Below are positions 36,015 to 43,404 of a DNA stretch of 64,000 bases, one piece after another; the first letter of the stretch is position 1, and every line of letters starts with the position of its first letter. A program made the translations under genes and the position numbers. The DNA is from Nocardia sputorum (GTDB taxonomy: Bacteria > Actinomycetota > Actinomycetes > Mycobacteriales > Mycobacteriaceae). The notes beneath the pieces were generated by a model. That model searched no databases. It worked only from the letters and a program-made list of their open reading frames with translations, and was not told where the DNA came from. Where the stretch lies: the NCBI RefSeq assembly GCF_027924405.1, contig NZ_AP026978.1, positions 5,084,001-5,148,000 of the forward strand, in the 5' to 3' direction.

Positions 36015-36444
36015 TATTCGAGCCGCCGCGCACCCAACGGAAGTCGACGACAGTCGGGTAACCGCCCGCGGCGGAGTCGTGCGCGCCGCGCGACGCCGAG
36101 ACCGAATCCGTCAGCGTGGCCACGATGTGCCAGCCGAAGCCGGACTCGTCCGGGCTGGTGTCCGATACCGTGACGGTGCAGACGCGCACGTCCACCGCGT
36201 CGTCCTCGAAGCCGAACGCGCACTCCAGTTCCGCCCCGTCCACCGCGTCCAGCACCAGCGCACTGGCCACCTCGTCGAGCGCCAGCCGGATGTCGGTCAC
36301 CTCATCGATGCCGAAATCGGCCATGAGCATGACCGTCTCGGCCAAGGCACGCAGCATCGCCAGCTGTTCGGATACCGCGGGCACCCGCACACTGATCGTG
36401 CCGGTCCGCGTCGTCGCGGGAGGAGTCCCCTCACCCTTGCTCAT
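36007..36444 (-). CDS. rsbW: Anti-sigma factor, RsbW/UsfX-type histidine-kinase-like ATPase
   Basis: A 145-residue GHKL-fold protein. The N-box is in DEVTDIRLALDEVASALVLDAV; later parts (SPDESGFGWHIVATLTDSVS) fit the G-box region of RsbW-like proteins. It binds the sigma factor encoded directly downstream and holds it inactive until an anti-anti-sigma factor displaces it. No anti-anti-sigma gene is adjacent. The gene overlaps sigF by 8 nt in another frame. Confidence 0.9.
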   Translation of the reverse strand: MSKGEGTPPATTRTGTISVRVPAVSEQLAMLRALAETVMLMADFGIDEVTDIRLALDEVASALVLDAVDGAELECAFGFEDDAVDVRVCTVTVSDTSPDESGFGWHIVATLTDSVSASRGAHDSAAGGYPTVVDFRWVRGGSNNE

Positions 36445-36553
36445 GCACAGCTCCCAGAAGTCGCGCCGTCCGTCGGAGCGCCAAGCCTACGCCCTCTCGT
36501 CCACGGGCTTCGATCGGCCACGGCACAACACGCGCGTCGCCGCCCGACGATCA

Positions 36554-37030
36554 TCATTCCGCCCCCGATGTCCGTTTCGCCGGAAGACGACGACGGCCGT
36601 CCTCGACCGCACGCACCAGATCCGTGTACGCGATCTCCAGCTCGGCCAGCCGGGTCCAGGCCGCATGCATGCGCTCGCCGCCCGGGTCGTCGTTCATCAG
36701 CAGATAGAACGCTTCTTCCGCGACCGCCGCCATCCCATCGATCACCTCACCCAGGCTGGCGTCGTGCAGCCGGACCCCCGGCGCGGCGCGCGGCAGGTGC
36801 AACGTCGCCCACGTGTCGATCCGGTCGACCAACTCGGCTCGGCGCCGCCGGATCACGACCTCGTCGCGCGCGTCGTCGCGGCACTGCCGGTGTAGTTCGG
36901 TCAACTCGCGCGCCCACCGGCTGACCGGGCCCTGCACGTGCTGCCCGCCCAGCGCGCACAGCAGAGCGCTCGGGCTGGGCAACGCCGCGTTCTCGGACAG
37001 CTTTCGCGGTCGAGCACGCTGGACCAGCAT
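36554..37030 (-). CDS. DUF4254 protein
   Basis: A 158-residue cytosolic protein starting at ATG 37030, with GGAGG 7 nt upstream. It shows the DUF4254 order: WARELTELHRQCRD, RRRRAELVDRIDTWATLHLPRAAPGVRLHDASLGEVIDGMAAV, and a C-terminal HAAWTRLAELEIAYTDLVRAVEDGRRRLP helix. Function unknown; actinobacterial members are often single genes, as here. It is 109 bp upstream of rsbW in the same direction, and read-through is possible. Confidence 0.8.
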   Translation of the reverse strand: MLVQRARPRKLSENAALPSPSALLCALGGQHVQGPVSRWARELTELHRQCRDDARDEVVIRRRRAELVDRIDTWATLHLPRAAPGVRLHDASLGEVIDGMAAVAEEAFYLLMNDDPGGERMHAAWTRLAELEIAYTDLVRAVEDGRRRLPAKRTSGAE

Positions 37031-37140
37031 CGGCCTACCTCCCCGGCACGACCGCACCGATCGCGCGGCCGGTCGTCCAAGCCTTCATCAGGACAGCGTT
37101 CATTCCGGATCCGGCATGCCCGCTGTGGGCGCGCGCAAAC

Positions 37141-37572
37141 TCACAGGGGCGCAGTCAGTTCGAGATGGATGCCGTCGGGGTCGGAGAACGACAGGATCGC
37201 GATCCCGAAATCGGCCATTTCGGTGATCTCGCCGTGTTCGATGCCGGCCTCGGACAGGCGAGCGGCCGCGGCCACCAGATCGTCCCGCGTGGGAACGGTG
37301 AAGCTGAGATGGTCAAGGCCCACCCGTTCCGAATCGAATCGGTCGGTCGGGGCGGCCACCGGCCGCAGGCCCAGCAGCATGCCGTTGGCCTGGAACACCA
37401 CGCCACCGAACAGCCGCATCGGATCGGACCGCACCGCCGGATCGTCCGGGCTGCCAGGCGACTCGGCGGCGATCGGGAAACCGAGCACGTCTCGGTAGAA
37501 GGCACGGGACCGAGCGATGTCGGTCACCGTCAACCGGATGTGGTGGGTTCCGGTCGTTTCGATCAAGGTCAC
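37141..37572 (-). CDS. VOC-family (glyoxalase/dioxygenase-like) protein
   Basis: A 143-residue protein with two beta-alpha-beta-beta-beta units. Metal ligands of the vicinal oxygen chelate fold are likely H11 (GTHHIRLTVTDIARS), the His in GLDHLSFTV and the Glu in DGIHLELTAP. It could be a glyoxalase I, an extradiol dioxygenase-like protein or a drug-binding protein; the substrate is not evident. Starts with GTG at 37572, divergent from the GlxA-type regulator, which may control it. Confidence 0.88.
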   Translation of the reverse strand: MTLIETTGTHHIRLTVTDIARSRAFYRDVLGFPIAAESPGSPDDPAVRSDPMRLFGGVVFQANGMLLGLRPVAAPTDRFDSERVGLDHLSFTVPTRDDLVAAAARLSEAGIEHGEITEMADFGIAILSFSDPDGIHLELTAPL

Positions 37573-37716
37573 ATGAACTCCCAGCAGACAAGGTACGGCG
37601 GGCTCGATCGGCTCGCCGGGCGGTGCTGCCGGTGGCGAGCCGTCTGGCGATGACGGTAGGACACAATCGCGCCGGAACCGAGTGTCGTGAACGACATCTT
37701 CGGTACCGTTTCCGAC

Positions 37717-38691
37717 ATGGACGTCGTCGTCTTCGTCGTGGACGGCGTGGCCGACTTCGGTTACGCCGCCCTGCTCGAGACCTTCAACACCGCCAATGCC
37801 GTGCGCGCCGAACTCCCCGGCTCACCGGAGCCGTGGCGGGTGCGCAGCGCGTCGTTCGGCGCCACGGTGCGGTCGGGCCACGGCAACACCGTGCCGACCA
37901 TCCCGCTCGACGAGCTCGGCGACGACTTCGAGCTGATGATCGTGCCCGCGGTGAACGTCCTGGAGGCCGCGGCGCTGGTCGACCTCGTCTCCGCCCCGGC
38001 CAGCCGTCCCGTCCTCGACCGGCTGATCGCGGCCCGCGATCGGGGAGCTCATCTCGCCGGCGCGTGCACCGGAACGTTCTTCCTGGCCGAGGCGGGCGTG
38101 CTGGACGGTTCCCCCGCGACCACGAGCTGGTGGCTGGGCCCCAGTTTCCGGCGCCGTTATCCCCGTGTCGACCTCGACGAGGGCCGGACACTGTGCCGCG
38201 GCCGTGGCGTCAGCACCGCGGGCGCGGCGCTGTCGCACATGGACCTGGCCCTGTCACTGATCGCGGCCAAGAGCCCGGCGCTGGCCGAGCGCGCCATGCG
38301 CTACCTCGCGGTCGGCGCGGGACGACCGCAACGCGAGTTCATCGTTCCCGAGATCATCGCCCGCGGCGATTCCGTGACCGCCGCCTTCGAACGCTGGGTC
38401 CGCGCGCACCTCGGCGAGAATTTCCGGATCGCCCACGCCGCCCGCGCCATCGGCGTCACCGAACGCAGCCTGCAGCGGGCCACACACGCCGAACTGGGCA
38501 TGTCCCCCACCGAATTCGTGCACGACATCCGCCTGGAACGCGCCGTGCACCTGCTGCGCACCACGTCGCTCACGGTGGACGCGGTGGCCGCCAAGGTGGG
38601 CTATCTCAACGCCGGAACCCTGCGCGGTCTGTTCCGCCGCCGACGCGGCATGTCCATCTCCGAAATCCGCATGACGCGCCTGTCGTACTGA
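37717..38691 (+). CDS. GlxA-family regulator (DJ-1/PfpI domain plus AraC HTH)
   Basis: A 324-residue regulator. Residues 1-185 form a class I amidotransferase-like DJ-1/PfpI domain (MDVVVFVVDGVADFGYAALLETFNTAN, ... HLAGACTGTFFLAEAGVLDG with a conserved cysteine). Residues 215-320 are an AraC domain (FRIAHAARAIGVTERSLQRATHAELGMSPTEFVHDIRLERAVHLLRTT, AAKVGYLNAGTLRGLFRRRRG). ATG 37717 is preferred; an in-frame GTG at 37687 would add ten residues. It is divergent from the VOC gene, 145 bp away. Confidence 0.88.
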   Translation: MDVVVFVVDGVADFGYAALLETFNTANAVRAELPGSPEPWRVRSASFGATVRSGHGNTVPTIPLDELGDDFELMIVPAVNVLEAAALVDLVSAPASRPVLDRLIAARDRGAHLAGACTGTFFLAEAGVLDGSPATTSWWLGPSFRRRYPRVDLDEGRTLCRGRGVSTAGAALSHMDLALSLIAAKSPALAERAMRYLAVGAGRPQREFIVPEIIARGDSVTAAFERWVRAHLGENFRIAHAARAIGVTERSLQRATHAELGMSPTEFVHDIRLERAVHLLRTTSLTVDAVAAKVGYLNAGTLRGLFRRRRGMSISEIRMTRLSY

Positions 38692-38877
38692 GTCCCCGAT
38701 CGCCCTCGCGGCACCCGGGGCCGAGGCGCCGTACGCCGTCATGGGCCGTTTCGGGCGCTGGTCGATCACCGCGCCTAGCCGGTCCTGCTCTTCCCGGCGG
38801 CGCATCCTGCGGCGACGGCGACAGCTCTCGCCGAACGTCGCTGAGGGCGACAGCGGATCAACGCCATACCTCCTTTT

Positions 38878-38895
38878 CGAGTAGTTCGCTACTCG
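38878..38895. repeat. Perfect hairpin upstream of the protease-nuclease gene
   Basis: CGAGTAG-TTCG-CTACTCG: a 7-bp perfect stem with a 4-nt loop, in a 291-bp intergenic region, 88 bp before the next gene's ATG. It could be an operator (GTAG-N4-CTAC) or an RNA hairpin. On the minus strand it is followed by AAAAGGAGGT, a ribosome-site-like sequence. A similar element lies at 41456-41469, beyond the gene. Confidence 0.5.
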
Positions 38896-38982
38896 TGTGC
38901 GGACGACTCCGTGGCCCGACGATGGCGAAAGCAGGTGCGACGACGACGTCCACCCCAGCGAACCTCGAACACGGAGTCACCC

Positions 38983-40839
38983 ATGCCTGCGAAAAAGAAC
39001 TCACCCGCCCGCCGGACGCACGCCCGGAAAGACGATCTTCGCACCGCACTGCGCAAATTCATCCGCACCAAGGGCGAGAATTTCCTCGAAGATCCCAATA
39101 TCTCCTCGATCGGCGTCGGCTACAAGCAAGTCGACGGAAAGCCGACCGGTGAGATCGCGGTGCAGTTCACCGTGAACGAGAAGGTGTCCGAACCGGAGGA
39201 ACTCGAAGCACTTGGCACATCGACGATTCCGGAGACCGTCACCGTCGACGGGATCGAGGTGCCGACCGATGTCCTGCAGCGCAAATTCGAGCCGGCCTTC
39301 CGGCTGGTCGCCGAAGCGGTGGCGCCGGAGCGAAAGACGCGCCTGGATCCGATCGTTCCCGGAATCAGCGTCGCCCACCCTGCCAGCACAGCCGGAACGA
39401 TCGGTTGCGTGGTCTACGACCGGGATGACGGGACGCCGTACGTATTGAGCAATTGGCACGTCCTGCACACCTCGGCGGGCAGGCTCGGCGACGACGTCGT
39501 GCAGCCGGGGCCGCGCGACGACAATCGCATCGACCGCAATCGGCTCGGCAAACTCGTCCGGTCCCATCTCGGCACGGCGGGCGACTGCGCCGTCGCCGTC
39601 ATCGAGAACCGGCAATTCAGCGGCGAAGTCAGCGGGCTCGGCGTCGTCCCGGAACGCCTCGGGGACCCCGAACTGGGTGACACAGTGATCAAGAGCGGCC
39701 GGACCACGGCGGTCACCCACGGCATCGTGCGGCGCGTCGACGTGGTCGCCAAGATCGACTACCGCGGGGTGGGCAGCAAGAGCATCGGCGGCTTCGAGAT
39801 CGGACCGGACCCCGGCCATCCGCCGTCCGACGGCGAGATCAGCAGCGGCGGCGATTCCGGATCGGCGTGGTTGTTCACGCTACCCGACGGCGCCACGAGC
39901 ACCGTCCTGGCCGGACTGCATTTCGCCGGGGAAACGGGCTCGGACACCGACGAGCACGCGCTGGCCTGCCTGCCGCAATCGGTGTTCGAGAAGCTCGGCA
40001 TCACGTTGACCCCGCCCGCCCCGGAAGAGGTCGCGGTCGTCGCCGGATACGATCCGCATTTCCTCGCGTCGCCGATTCCGCTGCCCGAGGTGGACGCCGA
40101 GGTCCGCCCCGACGTGGCGACCGCGCTCGACGGCGCGGACGTCCTGCACTACACGCACTTCTCCCTCGCGATGCGCCGCTCGCGCCGCTTCGCCATCTGG
40201 GTGGCCTGGAACATCGACGGAGCCTCGATGAAGAAGCTCTCGCGGAAGAAGATCGACTTCGTCAAGGATCCGCGGCTCGACGCGGACGTCCAGGTCGGCA
40301 ACGAGCTGTATCGCGACAACCGGCTCGATCGCGGCCACCTCGCGCGCCGGGCGGATCTGCTCTGGGGCAGCATGCCCGAAGCGGCGAATGCCAACCGGGA
40401 CTCGTTCTTCTACACCAACATCACCCCGCAGATGGACGACTTCAACCAGAGCATGCGCGACGGGCTCTGGGGACGGCTCGAGGATGCCGTCTTCGCCGAC
40501 GCCACCGTCGACGACCTCAAGGTCAGCGCGTTCGGCGGCCCGGTCTTCACCGCGGACGACCGGGAATTCCGGCAGGTCCGGATCCCGCGCGAGTTCTGGA
40601 AGGTCATCGCGTTCGAGGACAACGGCGAACTGAAAGCCCGCGGCTTCCTGCTGAGCCAGAACCTGGATCAGCTGGAGGCCCTCGATCTCGACGAGTTCCG
40701 CGTCTTCCAGGTCCCGTTGACCGAGATCGAGCAGCGCGCCCGCTTCCATTTTCCGCAAGCACTGCGAGACGCGGATCTGCAATTGGCGCCGGAAGAAGTC
40801 GCCGCCCCGTTGAACACGGTCGCGGACATCCAGTGGTGA
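38983..40839 (+). CDS. Trypsin-like protease fused to a DNA/RNA non-specific endonuclease
   Basis: A 618-residue two-enzyme protein without signal peptide. After a lysine/arginine-rich head (PAKKNSPARRTHARKDD) residues 40-110 are a beta module (ISSIGVGYKQVDGKPTGE). A serine protease follows: H159 in SNWHVLHT, D201 in AGDCAVAV, S292 in GGDSGSAW. From about 385 a NUC1-type nuclease begins: D449-R-G-H452 (the DRGH motif), then FFYTNITPQMDDFN with the metal-binding asparagine. All catalytic residues are present, so both halves may be active. ATG 38983 starts at the basic head. It is a single gene flanked by hairpins; a conflict or stress effector is my inference. Confidence 0.9.
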   Translation: MPAKKNSPARRTHARKDDLRTALRKFIRTKGENFLEDPNISSIGVGYKQVDGKPTGEIAVQFTVNEKVSEPEELEALGTSTIPETVTVDGIEVPTDVLQRKFEPAFRLVAEAVAPERKTRLDPIVPGISVAHPASTAGTIGCVVYDRDDGTPYVLSNWHVLHTSAGRLGDDVVQPGPRDDNRIDRNRLGKLVRSHLGTAGDCAVAVIENRQFSGEVSGLGVVPERLGDPELGDTVIKSGRTTAVTHGIVRRVDVVAKIDYRGVGSKSIGGFEIGPDPGHPPSDGEISSGGDSGSAWLFTLPDGATSTVLAGLHFAGETGSDTDEHALACLPQSVFEKLGITLTPPAPEEVAVVAGYDPHFLASPIPLPEVDAEVRPDVATALDGADVLHYTHFSLAMRRSRRFAIWVAWNIDGASMKKLSRKKIDFVKDPRLDADVQVGNELYRDNRLDRGHLARRADLLWGSMPEAANANRDSFFYTNITPQMDDFNQSMRDGLWGRLEDAVFADATVDDLKVSAFGGPVFTADDREFRQVRIPREFWKVIAFEDNGELKARGFLLSQNLDQLEALDLDEFRVFQVPLTEIEQRARFHFPQALRDADLQLAPEEVAAPLNTVADIQW

Positions 40840-40865
40840 GCCCGGACCGGTTCGATCCGTGACCG

Positions 40866-41324
40866 CTATACCGCGCGGGATTGCGGTGGCGCGGTGAATC
40901 CTTCGGCGAATTCGATGAAGTTCTGCACGACGGTTTCGCTCTCGCGGCGGACACTGCGCTTGAGGAGAAGTCCCGGCAACAGCAGGGAGGAGTGCAGTTC
41001 GGTGTGATACCAGACCTGCGATCCCGCGCGATCGGCGGACACTTCGAACCACCCGCCGCCGCCGAGGCCGACACAGCTGTCCATGACCTGCCAGGACACT
41101 CGGTCATCGACCCAGTCGTATTCGAGCACTTGCAGGTCCGACCGGCCCAGCAGCGTCTCGGCGGTCACGTAAACCCGTTGCGGACGCCCGGATTCGTCTC
41201 GGGTGGCCACGCGCGCATCCGAATACGTCGACCATTCGGGGAGCATTTCGATCGCGGCGACCGCATCGAAGACCTGGGCGGGATCGACGGCGACGGTGAA
41301 ATGTATATCCGTTTTAACGCGCAT
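40866..41324 (-). CDS. SRPBCC (START-like) protein
   Basis: A 152-residue polyketide-cyclase/START-like protein: VKTDIHFTVAVDPAQVFDAVAAIEMLPEWSTYSD is the usual N-terminal strand-helix, DRVSWQVMDSCVGLGGGGWFEV the central strands, and a long C-terminal helix (RESETVVQNFIEFAEGF). These proteins bind hydrophobic ligands in a deep pocket. The ATG at 41324 has GGAGG at 4 nt and is preferred over an upstream GTG-type start. It converges with the protease-nuclease gene (26 bp). Confidence 0.88.
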   Translation of the reverse strand: MRVKTDIHFTVAVDPAQVFDAVAAIEMLPEWSTYSDARVATRDESGRPQRVYVTAETLLGRSDLQVLEYDWVDDRVSWQVMDSCVGLGGGGWFEVSADRAGSQVWYHTELHSSLLLPGLLLKRSVRRESETVVQNFIEFAEGFTAPPQSRAV

Positions 41325-41696
41325 AACTCCTCCACCCCCGGTTCCGACCCGGCCGATTCTGCCCGGGACGCTTCGCATCCGTCAACCCACTCTTACGCCG
41401 CAATCATCGGCTATGCGCGAATGCCGATGTCAGAAGCTCCCCAGAGTTGAAAATAGGTAGTCAGCTACCCGCAGGCTATTGGTAGGCAGAATAGTTACCG
41501 GCGAGTATCAAAGTAGGATCACAGACTTTCGCCGCCGCCATCGCGGCAGCGATATGCCGATCACCGCGACGGCCGTTCGGCGATAGCCGGGAATACGCCG
41601 CGGGAGTGCCGAGCGGGCAGGTCCGGCAAGGTCTCCCTGCCGATTCGCCGGCTCACAACCCACTCGGCACCTGCCCGGCGACATCGGGCAAAGCTT
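41325..41696. other. 372-bp region without a recognised gene
   Basis: Contains the short inverted repeat at 41456-41469 and a weak stem GGCAGG/CCTGCC (41616-41621 with 41636-41641), which might terminate the P450 operon. It is locally AT-richer near 41440-41510. No supported reading frame. Confidence 0.5.
41456..41469. repeat. GTAG-N4-CTAC inverted repeat
   Basis: GGTAG-TCAG-CTACC, a 5-bp perfect inverted repeat with the same GTAG-N4-CTAC core as the hairpin at 38878-38895. It is 132 bp upstream of the SRPBCC gene start and may be an operator. Confidence 0.4.
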
Positions 41697-42923
41697 TTAC
41701 CCGCCCGATTCCGTCCAGGTGACCGGCAATTCGTGGACGCCATAGATATTCATGTCGGTCCTGAGCCGCACCTCGCCGGCGGGGATGGCGAGCTCGAGGG
41801 ACGGGAAGCGGCGCAGCAGTCCGGCGAAACCGGCGCGCATCTCGATGCGGGCCAGTTGCTGGCCGAGGCACTGGTGGACGCCGTGGCCGAAGGACAGGTG
41901 ACCGCGGGCCTTGCGATGGACGTCCAGGGTGTCGGGGTTGTCGAAGCGCTGGGGGTCGCGGTTGGCGGCCAGCAACGAGACGACGACGGTCGACCCCTTG
42001 CCGATCGTTTCACCGCCGAGTTCGATGTCGTCCGTGGCGTAGCGGTAGAAGATGTCGGCCACGGACAGGTAGCGCATGAGTTCCTCGACGGCGTCGGGGA
42101 TCAGCTCCGGGTCGGCGCGCAGTTCGGCCAGCTGCTCGGGATGCTCCAGGAGCGCGAAGGTGGCCAGCGCGAGCATGTTGGCGGTGGTCTCGTGGCCCGC
42201 GAGCAGCAGCAGGAAGGCGATGCCGGTCAGCTCCTCGATGGTGAGGTCGTCGTGCCGAGCCAGGTCGGAGAGGATGTCCTCGCCGGGTTCGGCGCGTTTG
42301 GCCGTGACCAGTTGCGCCAAGTACGTGGTCATCGCGCCGTACGCGGCCATCTTCTCGTCGAGCGACTGGTCCTTGACCAAGAACTTGGCGGTGTTGACCT
42401 GGAAGGTGGCCCGGTCCGCGTAGGGAACCCCGAGCAGTTCGCAGATCACCAACGAGGGCACCGGCAGCGCGAACGCCTCGACCAGGTCGACCGGCGGGGC
42501 CAGGCGCCCCATCTCGTCCAGTTGCCGCTCGGTGATCTCGATGATGTGCTCTTCGAGCTGCTTCATGCGCTTGACGGTGAAGGCGCCGGTGAGCTTGCGC
42601 CGCAGCCGGGTGTGGTCGGGCGGGTCCATGGCGATGAACAAGCCGGGCGTCTGCGGGGACGGTTCGGTGGCGACGGGCATGCCGGGGGTCTCGTACGGCA
42701 CGTGGACGATGCCGATGTCCTGGCGGGAGCTGAACCGGGTGTCGGCCATGAGCCTGCGGACCGCGTCGTAGCCGGTGACCAGCCAGCCCTCGTGACCGTC
42801 GGGGAAGAGCATGGGACTGACCGGGCGAACCTCGCGCAGCCGGGTGATCTCGCGGGGCGGGTCGAACGGACCCGCGTCGCGCTCCAGGGGGAGGCCGTGC
42901 GGGATCGGAACTGCCTGACTCAT
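41697..42923 (-). CDS. Cytochrome P450, CYP105-like
   Basis: A 408-residue bacterial class I P450. LLLAGHETTANMLALATFALLEHPEQ is the I-helix, EELMRYLS carries the ExxR, and LSFGHGVHQCLGQQLARIE the heme-cysteine loop. The PFDPPREITRLREVRPVSP start and IYGVHELPVTW end are typical of CYP105-type xenobiotic/secondary-metabolite hydroxylases. Its ATG overlaps the stop of the ferredoxin gene (ATGA), giving a coupled two-gene redox unit. The operon is read from a promoter region that is a duplicate of the drrA promoter. Confidence 0.93.
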   Translation of the reverse strand: MSQAVPIPHGLPLERDAGPFDPPREITRLREVRPVSPMLFPDGHEGWLVTGYDAVRRLMADTRFSSRQDIGIVHVPYETPGMPVATEPSPQTPGLFIAMDPPDHTRLRRKLTGAFTVKRMKQLEEHIIEITERQLDEMGRLAPPVDLVEAFALPVPSLVICELLGVPYADRATFQVNTAKFLVKDQSLDEKMAAYGAMTTYLAQLVTAKRAEPGEDILSDLARHDDLTIEELTGIAFLLLLAGHETTANMLALATFALLEHPEQLAELRADPELIPDAVEELMRYLSVADIFYRYATDDIELGGETIGKGSTVVVSLLAANRDPQRFDNPDTLDVHRKARGHLSFGHGVHQCLGQQLARIEMRAGFAGLLRRFPSLELAIPAGEVRLRTDMNIYGVHELPVTWTESGG

Positions 42924-43138
42924 CGGTTTTCCTCTCGTGGCGATTGTTCGACGATGGTGATCGCGCCGGACGGGCACACCTCGGCGGCCGCACGGACCGC
43001 AGGCTCCCGCTCGGGCGCGGGTGCGGGGTCCAGCGGCACCACCCGGCCGTCCTCGGAGTCCTGGTCGAATACTCCGGGGGCGGTCAGTACGCACATACCG
43101 GCGCCGACGCAGCGCTCCCGGTCCACCCTGAGTTCCAC
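42920..43138 (-). CDS. [3Fe-4S] ferredoxin partner of the P450
   Basis: A 72-residue ferredoxin. Cysteines are C10 and C16 (CVGAGMCVLTAPGVF) and the last in AEVCPSGAI; the middle cysteine of a 4Fe cluster is replaced by glycine/alanine, so it binds a [3Fe-4S] cluster, as usual for P450-linked ferredoxins. Starts at GTG 43138 with GGAGGGG 7 nt upstream, which lies inside the end of the small preceding frame. It would pass electrons to the CYP105-like P450 encoded next. Confidence 0.92.
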   Translation of the reverse strand: MELRVDRERCVGAGMCVLTAPGVFDQDSEDGRVVPLDPAPAPEREPAVRAAAEVCPSGAITIVEQSPREENR

Positions 43139-43141
43139 CGG

Positions 43142-43276
43142 TTACCCCTCCGCCCAGATGATCGGGAGGGAACGCGCGTCGCAGCCGAATGTGTCCGTGT
43201 GCAGCGCGCTGCCGTCGAGGATCGTCCTGTCCCCGTAGGTCTTTCGCCGCCCAGAAGCGATTGCTGAACTATTCAC
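43142..43276 (-). pseudogene. 44-codon fossil of the drrA 5' end, leader of the ferredoxin-P450 operon
   Basis: An open frame from GTG 43276 to TAA at 43142. Its first 22 codons, VNSSAIASGRRKTYGDRTIL, copy the start of the ABC ATPase encoded at 49046 (VNNTAIAASGLRKAYGDKTI), then the sequence diverges (ALHTDTFGCDARSLPIIWAEG). The stop is 3 nt before the ferredoxin GTG, and the ferredoxin ribosome site lies within its last codons. It is thus either a dead fragment or a translated leader peptide coupled to the ferredoxin. Confidence 0.7.
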
Positions 43277-43329
43277 ACGAACACTGTCGCCAGCCGGGCT
43301 GATACCGGCCTGACACCGACCTGACACGT
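43209..43329. repeat. Duplicated promoter segment, copy A
   Basis: About 121 bp closely matching 48976-49099 in the same orientation (for example TCGAGGATCGTC, TCCCCGTA, TTCACACGA, CACTGTCGCCA, TGATACCGGCC). Copy B is the native 5' end and upstream region of the ABC ATPase gene. Copy A lies between the ferredoxin operon and the SARP regulator gene. Confidence 0.85.
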
Positions 43330-43331
43330 GC
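43299..43331. promoter_or_regulatory. SARP-type direct repeats, set A
   Basis: Three direct repeats with an exact 11-bp period: CTGATACCGGC (43299-43309), CTGACACCGAC (43310-43320), CTGACACGTGC (43321-43331). AfsR/SARP proteins bind heptamer repeats at one-turn spacing. The set lies between the divergent SARP regulator gene and the ferredoxin-P450 operon. Confidence 0.65.
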
Positions 43332-43404
43332 CCGTCGGAGCGGTCGCCATCCGGGGGACGGGTGGCGCCGCTGACCGCCGATCGTGCACGGCAGAATGGG
43401 TCCG

